From DASYSL01 sp036003365 (GTDB taxonomy: Bacteria > Eisenbacteria > RBG-16-71-46 > DASYSL01), in contig DASYSL010000022.1 of assembly GCA_036003365.1 (NCBI GenBank), positions 1-33,809 of the forward strand: a stretch of 33,809 nt of DNA, written 5' to 3'. The notes below the pieces were generated by a model. That model did no database searches. It was not told where the DNA came from and worked only from the letters and a program-made list of their open reading frames with translations. Position numbers and translations under genes: made by a program. Within the stretch, counting starts at the first letter, position 1; every line of letters starts with the position of its first letter. Shown here in pieces: positions 31,833-33,809 of the stretch.

Positions 31833-33809
<1,977 letters not shown>

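Overview
The window is a high-GC bacterial chromosome segment with dense gene packing, frequent 4-bp ATGA start/stop overlaps and several GTG or TTG starts. It encodes an OmpA-family protein with calcium-binding TSP3 repeats, a PorV-like outer-membrane barrel, a lipoprotein serpin, and secreted proteins ending in a FlgD-like / type IX-like C-terminal domain. Together these point to a Gram-negative bacterium of the wider FCB neighbourhood, for example Candidatus Eisenbacteria or a relative. That placement is inference from domain style; there is no rRNA here to test it.

Layout. (1) 1-3460, minus strand: a three-gene signalling operon made of a degenerate chemoreceptor-like membrane protein, a protein with an EP-rich linker and a receiver domain without a phosphoacceptor, and a receiver-GAF response regulator that runs off the left edge. 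(2) 3461-5480, plus strand: a divergent hypothetical gene behind a near-perfect sigma-54 (-24/-12) promoter, a terminator, and a small multispanning membrane protein. (3) 5465-8040, minus: guaB, a small outer-membrane barrel with its own sigma-70-type promoter, and a 42-residue single-span membrane protein. (4) 8140-12465, minus: a stress/ECF cluster with two tandem YCII-family proteins, an ECF42-type sigma factor, a second ECF sigma factor, its zinc-finger anti-sigma, and a secreted tandem-cupredoxin protein followed by a row of terminator-like hairpins. (5) 12540-13118, plus: a GNAT acetyltransferase. (6) 13234-26774, minus: one 13.5-kb operon whose genes all overlap by ATGA. It encodes a giant modular secreted protein broken by an in-frame TGA, a PorV-like barrel/TPR protein, a SpoIIE phosphatase fused to an RsbW-like ATPase, a STAS anti-anti-sigma, and a soluble histidine kinase. 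(7) 27084-33809, plus: tRNA-CAU, ompA-like gene, serpin, tilS, hpt and ftsH (cut by the right edge).

Most interesting points. The 13.5-kb operon of region 6 is framed by a 34-base direct repeat: an intact tRNA-CAU gene on the right and a copy of that tRNA's 5' half, ending in the anticodon, on the left. Inside it, a partner-switching switch (phosphatase plus kinase in one membrane protein, with its STAS substrate) is translationally coupled to two envelope proteins and ends in a histidine kinase rather than a sigma factor. The giant secreted protein reads as two ORFs in the same frame; an internal repeat copy shows that the TGA sits exactly where the sister repeat has tryptophan (TGG), so it is most simply a single-base nonsense change or a sequence error.
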